A DNA stretch of 64,000 bases from NCBI GenBank assembly GCA_027490915.1, contig JAIXXG010000133.1:17713-81712 (forward strand), written 5' to 3'. The notes below the pieces were generated by a model. That model ran no database searches and had not been told where the DNA came from. It was given only the letters and a program-made list of their open reading frames with translations. The DNA comes from Microbacteriaceae bacterium. Its GTDB lineage: Bacteria; Actinomycetota; Actinomycetes; Actinomycetales; Microbacteriaceae. A program made the translations under genes and the position numbers. This document shows positions 60,093-64,000 of the stretch, one piece after another; within the stretch, counting starts at the first letter, position 1, and the number at the start of each line of letters is the position of its first letter.

Positions 60093-61447
60093 CCGACCCC
60101 GCTGTCGATCGCGCGCCGCGCACCGAGACCGAGCCGCGCTCGCGCCGCGCCGCCGACGAGACCACGCTCGGCTCGACCGTCACGACCGCGCGCACGCGCA
60201 TCGTCGGCGAGCGCACCGGGTGGCTCGCCGACGCGATCGTCGCCCTCGTGCGCGGCGGCCGCGCCGTGCGCGCCGTGGGCGGCCGCGTGCTGCGGGCCGT
60301 CTCCGCCGTCGTCACCCCGCTCGGCTGGACCGTCGTGGCGCTCGTGCCGCTCTCCCTGCTGGCCGGGTACGCCTGGGGCTGGGTCGAGCTGGTCGTGCTC
60401 GGCGCGCTCGGGGCCACCCTCGCCGTCGACCTCGTCCCTCCGCCCAGCCGGGTCGCCGTGGGCGACCCGGCCACCGCCCGGGTGCGGGTGGGCAACCCGA
60501 GCCGACGGCGGGCGTTCAGCCTCGTCGCCGATGTGCCGGTGGGGGCAGAGATCGTTCCGGTGAGCATCCCGGGCCTGCCGGCCGGTGCCGAGACCGAGCG
60601 CGAGCTCGCCGTGCCGACGGCGCGACGGGGGCGGCTCGCGCTCGGGCCGGTGCGCACGGTGCGGGCCGATCCGATCGGTCTGGTGCGTCGCGAGCTGGTG
60701 TGGACCGATGCCCTCGAGCTCATCGTGCACCCGCGCACGATCGACATCCCCTCGACGTCGAGCGGTCTCGTGCGCGACCTCGAGGGGCAACCGACCCGCG
60801 ACCTGACGCCCGCCGACATCGCCTTCCACGCTCTGCGCGAGTACGTGCCCGGCGACGACCGTCGGCACATCCACTGGAAGTCGACCGCGAAGACCGGCAC
60901 GTTCATGGTGCGCCAGTTCGAGGAGACGCGTCGCAGCCACCTCGTCGTCGCGCTCAGCGTGGCGAGCATCGACTTCGGCTCCGACGCCGAGTTCGAGCTC
61001 GCGGTGAGCGTCACGGGAAGCCTCGGCACGCGCGCGGTGCGCGACGGACGCGACGTCTCCGTGGTCGTCAGCGCCGTCACCCCCGAGTTCGCCAAGCGCG
61101 CCGTCGTCGCCCTGCGCCCGCTCGCGACGCTCACGCCGTCGCGGCTGCTCGACGACCTCGCCCTCGTCGAGCACAGCCCCGCGGCCCTCGGCATCCTCGA
61201 CGTCGCCCGGCTCGCGGGCGACGACGCCCGCGGGGTCTCGGTCGCCTTCCTCGTCGTCGGGTCGACGGTCACCCCCGCCCGGCTGCGCACCGCCGCCTCG
61301 GCATTCCCCCCGTCGGTGGAGGTCGTCGCGCTGCTGTGCGACCCCGACCGCGTGCCCGGGCGGCAGCGGCTCGGGGCGTTCACCGTCATCACGATCGGCT
61401 CGCTCGGCGACCTGCGCCGGGCCATGCGCGGGGAGCAGACGTGGTGA
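60089..61447 (+). CDS. DUF58 (vWA-like) membrane protein
   Basis: 452 residues from a GTG overlapping the MoxR stop. A polar N-terminus is followed by two hydrophobic spans (about 75-115) and a beta-rich domain, then the DUF58 core with PGDDRRHIHWKSTAKTG (about 253-270). DUF58 proteins accompany MoxR and transglutaminase-like proteins in many bacteria and are thought to be the adaptor. No MIDAS motif can be confirmed by eye. Confidence 0.9.
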
Positions 61448-63777
61448 GAGCATCCGTACGATTCCGCCCGGCGCCGCGACGGCAGCCGCTGCGACGCACC
61501 CCGCCGCCGGTTCCGCCCCGCGCGGTCATCGTCTCGGCGAGCGTCTTCAGCGTCGCGGCGTGGGCGGTCGTGGCGCTGGTGCTCTGGCCGGTCTACCGCG
61601 ACCCGGCCTTCATCGTGCTGGCCGTCGTGGCCATCGCGCTCGCGACCGCGCTCGCGATCGCGGGCATCGTTCTGCGGTGGCCGATCGGCGGGATGCTCCT
61701 CGCCGGTGTCGCCGCCTTCCTCGTCGTCGGCGTGCCGCTGGCCGTGCCCGGGCGCACGGTCTACGGCGTGCTCCCCGAGCCGGGGGGCCTGCTCGAGCTC
61801 GTCTCCGGTGTCGCCCTCGGCTGGCGGCAGCTGCTGACCATCGACCTGCCGGTCGGCACGTACCAGGCGCTGCTCGTCCCCGCCCTCGTGCTGCTGCTGC
61901 TCGGGCCGCTGCTGACGCTCGCGATCGCCCTCCGGGCGCGTCGCGGCGAGCTCGCCGCGCTCGTGCCGCTCGTCGGATTCCTGATCGCCGTCGCGATCGG
62001 GCCGGAGCAGCCGCTGCTGCCCACCACGACCGCGATCCTGCTCGCCGTGGTGCTGCTGCTCTGGCAGGCCGTCTGGCGCCGCCATCGGCGTGCGGCCGCG
62101 GTGGGCGAGGCGGGCCGGGCCGATGCCGGCCGCACCTCGGTGCGGGCGCTCGCCGCCTCGGTCGTGCTGCTGCTCGTCGCGGGAGCGGTCGGAGCCGCGG
62201 CCGTGGCGGCTGCGCCGCCGGCCTCCGATCGCACGGTGCTGCGCACGCTCGTCGAGCGGCCGTTCGACCCGCTCGACGAGCCGAGCCCGCTCGCCGCCTA
62301 CCGTGCCGCCTTCGCCCCCGAGGTCGCGCCGCTCACGGCCCTCGTCGTGTCGGGTGCGCCGGAGGGCTCCCGCGTGCGCCTCGCCGTGCTCGACAGCTAC
62401 GACGGCTCGGTGTTCGCGGTCGGCAGCGACCGCGTCGACAGCGCGTCGGGCCGGTTCGTGCGCATCCCGACCGCGCGCGATCTCTCGGCGCTCGACGGGG
62501 AGGCCGCCCGCGTCGAGGTCGAGCTGCGCCGCACGACCGGGGTCTGGCTGCCGACCGTCGGCGAGCTCGGCGCCATCGCGTTCCGTGGTGATGACGCCGC
62601 CGATCTGCGCGACCGCTTCGTGCTCAACAGCACCACGGGAACGGCGGCGTTCGTCGGGGGCACCGACGCGGGGCTCGCGTACACGCTCGAGGTCGTCGTT
62701 CCCCCGGCCACGACGGCGTCGCTCGATGGCGCCGTTCCGGGTTCGGCCGCGGTGCCCGCGATCACCGCAGTGCCGGATGCCCTGCGCACGTGGCTCGACG
62801 GCGTCGTCGCCGGCATCGAGGGGGAGGGCGCTCGGCTGGAGCGCGCTCTGACGACGCTGCGCGATCAGGGCTACCTGAGCCACGGCGTCGCCGAGGACGA
62901 GGCGCCGAGCCGCTCGGGCCACTCCCTCGACCGCCTCGATGAGCTGTTCACCGCTCGCCCGATGGTCGGCGATGCCGAGCAGTTCGCTGTCGCCGCGGCG
63001 CTGCTCGCCCGCGAGCTCGGGTTCCCGTCCCGCGTCGTGCTCGGCTACGGTCCGCTCGACGGGCCCGAACGGGTCGAGCTGCGCGAGGACGAGCGCACGG
63101 CCTGGGTCGAGGTCGCGACCGCCGAGGGCTGGGTGGCGGTCGATGTCGTTCCGCAGCGGCGCGAGCTTCCGCCGACCGAGCCGGATGAGCCGATTCCGGT
63201 CTCGCGCCCCCAGAACGCGGTGCAGCCCCCCGTCGACGACCCGCCGCCGCTCGAGGAGCTCGCTCCGCCCGAGGTCGAGCAGCGCGACCAGAACGGTCTC
63301 GATCCGTTCTGGGAGGCGGTGCTGGCCGTCGTGCGGGTCGTCGGCTGGATCCTGCTCGTCGCCGGTCTTCTCGCGGCCCCGTTCCTCGGCGTGGTCGCGG
63401 CGAAGCTGCGCCGGCGACGCCGTCGGCGCACGGCCCCCGACCCCGCGCTGCGCATCCTCGGCGGATGGCACGACGTGACGGACGCCGCGGACGACCTCCG
63501 CATCGCGCTCCCGGCGGGGGCTACGCGCAGCGAGGCCGCGGCAGTGCTCGGTCGGCCGACCGCGCTCGTGCTCGCGCGGGTCGTCGATCGCGCCGTCTAT
63601 GCTCCCGAGCAGCCGACGAGCGCCGAGGCCGATCGGGTGTGGGAGGCGGCGGACGCGTTGCGGGCATCCCTCGCCGAGGGGCTGACGCGGCGGGAACGCT
63701 GGCGGGCCGCGATCTCGCCCCGGTCGCTGCGTCGGTATCCTGGCCCGGGGCGGGTACGAGGGGGTCGACGAGCGTGA
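61444..63777 (+). CDS. TgpA-like membrane transglutaminase homologue, catalytic residues lost
   Basis: 777 residues from a GTG overlapping the DUF58 stop. Seven N-terminal membrane helices (within about 28-250) are followed by an extracellular region containing a transglutaminase fold (about 490-575), a Pro-rich stretch, an eighth helix (about 622-650) and a basic cytoplasmic tail. In the fold the expected GDCEQFA reads GDAEQFA (Ala511) and the expected HAWVE reads TAWVE (Thr552); Asp567 remains in WVAVD. Two of three catalytic residues are gone, so it should not be a peptidase or cross-linker but may bind substrate. The next gene overlaps its stop (GTGA). Confidence 0.88.
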   Translation: MRASVRFRPAPRRQPLRRTPPPVPPRAVIVSASVFSVAAWAVVALVLWPVYRDPAFIVLAVVAIALATALAIAGIVLRWPIGGMLLAGVAAFLVVGVPLAVPGRTVYGVLPEPGGLLELVSGVALGWRQLLTIDLPVGTYQALLVPALVLLLLGPLLTLAIALRARRGELAALVPLVGFLIAVAIGPEQPLLPTTTAILLAVVLLLWQAVWRRHRRAAAVGEAGRADAGRTSVRALAASVVLLLVAGAVGAAAVAAAPPASDRTVLRTLVERPFDPLDEPSPLAAYRAAFAPEVAPLTALVVSGAPEGSRVRLAVLDSYDGSVFAVGSDRVDSASGRFVRIPTARDLSALDGEAARVEVELRRTTGVWLPTVGELGAIAFRGDDAADLRDRFVLNSTTGTAAFVGGTDAGLAYTLEVVVPPATTASLDGAVPGSAAVPAITAVPDALRTWLDGVVAGIEGEGARLERALTTLRDQGYLSHGVAEDEAPSRSGHSLDRLDELFTARPMVGDAEQFAVAAALLARELGFPSRVVLGYGPLDGPERVELREDERTAWVEVATAEGWVAVDVVPQRRELPPTEPDEPIPVSRPQNAVQPPVDDPPPLEELAPPEVEQRDQNGLDPFWEAVLAVVRVVGWILLVAGLLAAPFLGVVAAKLRRRRRRRTAPDPALRILGGWHDVTDAADDLRIALPAGATRSEAAAVLGRPTALVLARVVDRAVYAPEQPTSAEADRVWEAADALRASLAEGLTRRERWRAAISPRSLRRYPGPGRVRGGRRA

Positions 63778-64000
63778 CGTGCGAGCACTGCGGGGCTGCG
63801 CTGCCCGCCTTCGCGCTGTTCTGCGGGGAGTGCGGGCGATCGGTCGCGGCCTCGCCCCTCGTCGCACCGGTCGTCGCCCCGATGCAGCCGCCCACCGTTC
63901 CGCTCGTCCCGACGGAGCCGGCGGAGGTGTCACGGACCGAGCCGGAGCCGGAGCCGGAGGCCGAGCCGGCGCCGGAGGCCGAGCAGGCGCCGGATGCCGA
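63774..64000 (+). CDS. Zinc-ribbon protein, N-terminal part only
   Basis: The GTG at 63774 overlaps the preceding stop and the frame stays open to the window edge (75 codons). It begins VTCEHCGAALPAFALFCGECG: two CxxC pairs forming a zinc ribbon, followed by a Pro/Glu/Ala-rich linker. In similar operons such proteins carry an FHA domain further on, which cannot be seen here. It extends the phospho-signalling operon beyond the window. Confidence 0.8.
   Translation, partial: MTCEHCGAALPAFALFCGECGRSVAASPLVAPVVAPMQPPTVPLVPTEPAEVSRTEPEPEPEAEPAPEAEQAPDA

Overview
The window is about 70% GC, almost fully coding, rich in GTG starts and in 4-base start/stop overlaps (GTGA or ATGA), with TANNNT boxes lying 6-9 nt ahead of several start codons (leaderless transcription). 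Together with a RamB/PckG pair, an actinobacterial Rho with a long low-complexity insertion, an argS-lysA-hom-thrC-thrB block and a SigE-family sigma factor, this points to a chromosome of an actinobacterium of the Microbacteriaceae (Micrococcales). The family assignment is inference from gene order and protein style. I see no insertion sequence, prophage, CRISPR array or plasmid function.

Layout. 1-13,831: a partial lipoprotein, a forward amidase, then a long reverse block: second lipoprotein, HExxH protein, MerA/LpdA-like flavoprotein, crotonase, ureohydrolase-like protein, multi-pass membrane protein, PspA, TPM-domain membrane protein, SigE-type sigma factor with its membrane partner, and GTP-dependent PEP carboxykinase. 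13,944-18,181: RamB-type regulator, a RimK ligase with a C-terminal RCK_C-like domain facing a RimB-type protease, tRNA-Arg(CCG) and an intact transglutaminase-like protease. 18,227-29,832: argS, a DUF2993 lipid-binding protein, lysA-hom-thrC-thrB, then rho-prfA-prmC. 29,873-40,757: a HAD hydrolase, then sua5, a WecA/TagO-type transferase, an AtpI-like protein, atpBEFHAGDC and yaaA. 40,811-48,706: tag-ogt, an aldo/keto reductase, a membrane HExxH/coiled-coil protein, two tandem TspO proteins, and an amine oxidase, aminotransferase and Lrp regulator divergent from an aldehyde dehydrogenase (probable putrescine to GABA catabolism).

50,368-64,000 (running off the edge) is the most interesting part: a tightly coupled operon encoding an FHA protein, a PP2C phosphatase, a membrane Ser/Thr kinase with an extracellular fibronectin-like domain, a 1,965-residue membrane-anchored Ig/Fn3 protein, a MoxR AAA+ ATPase, a DUF58 protein, a TgpA-like membrane transglutaminase homologue whose catalytic Cys and His are both replaced, and a zinc-ribbon protein. 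A [DE]-x-T-[IV]-V-R-like motif recurs in the FHA protein and the kinase. I read this as a phospho-signalling plus AAA+ remodelling system for the cell envelope.

Other points of note: two genes that appear to start at CTG, a perfect palindrome in front of the RamB gene, an inverted repeat between the Lrp regulator and the aldehyde dehydrogenase, a 22-bp direct repeat holding the stop codons of two convergent genes, a stem-loop between atpA and atpG, and a C-rich rho leader.
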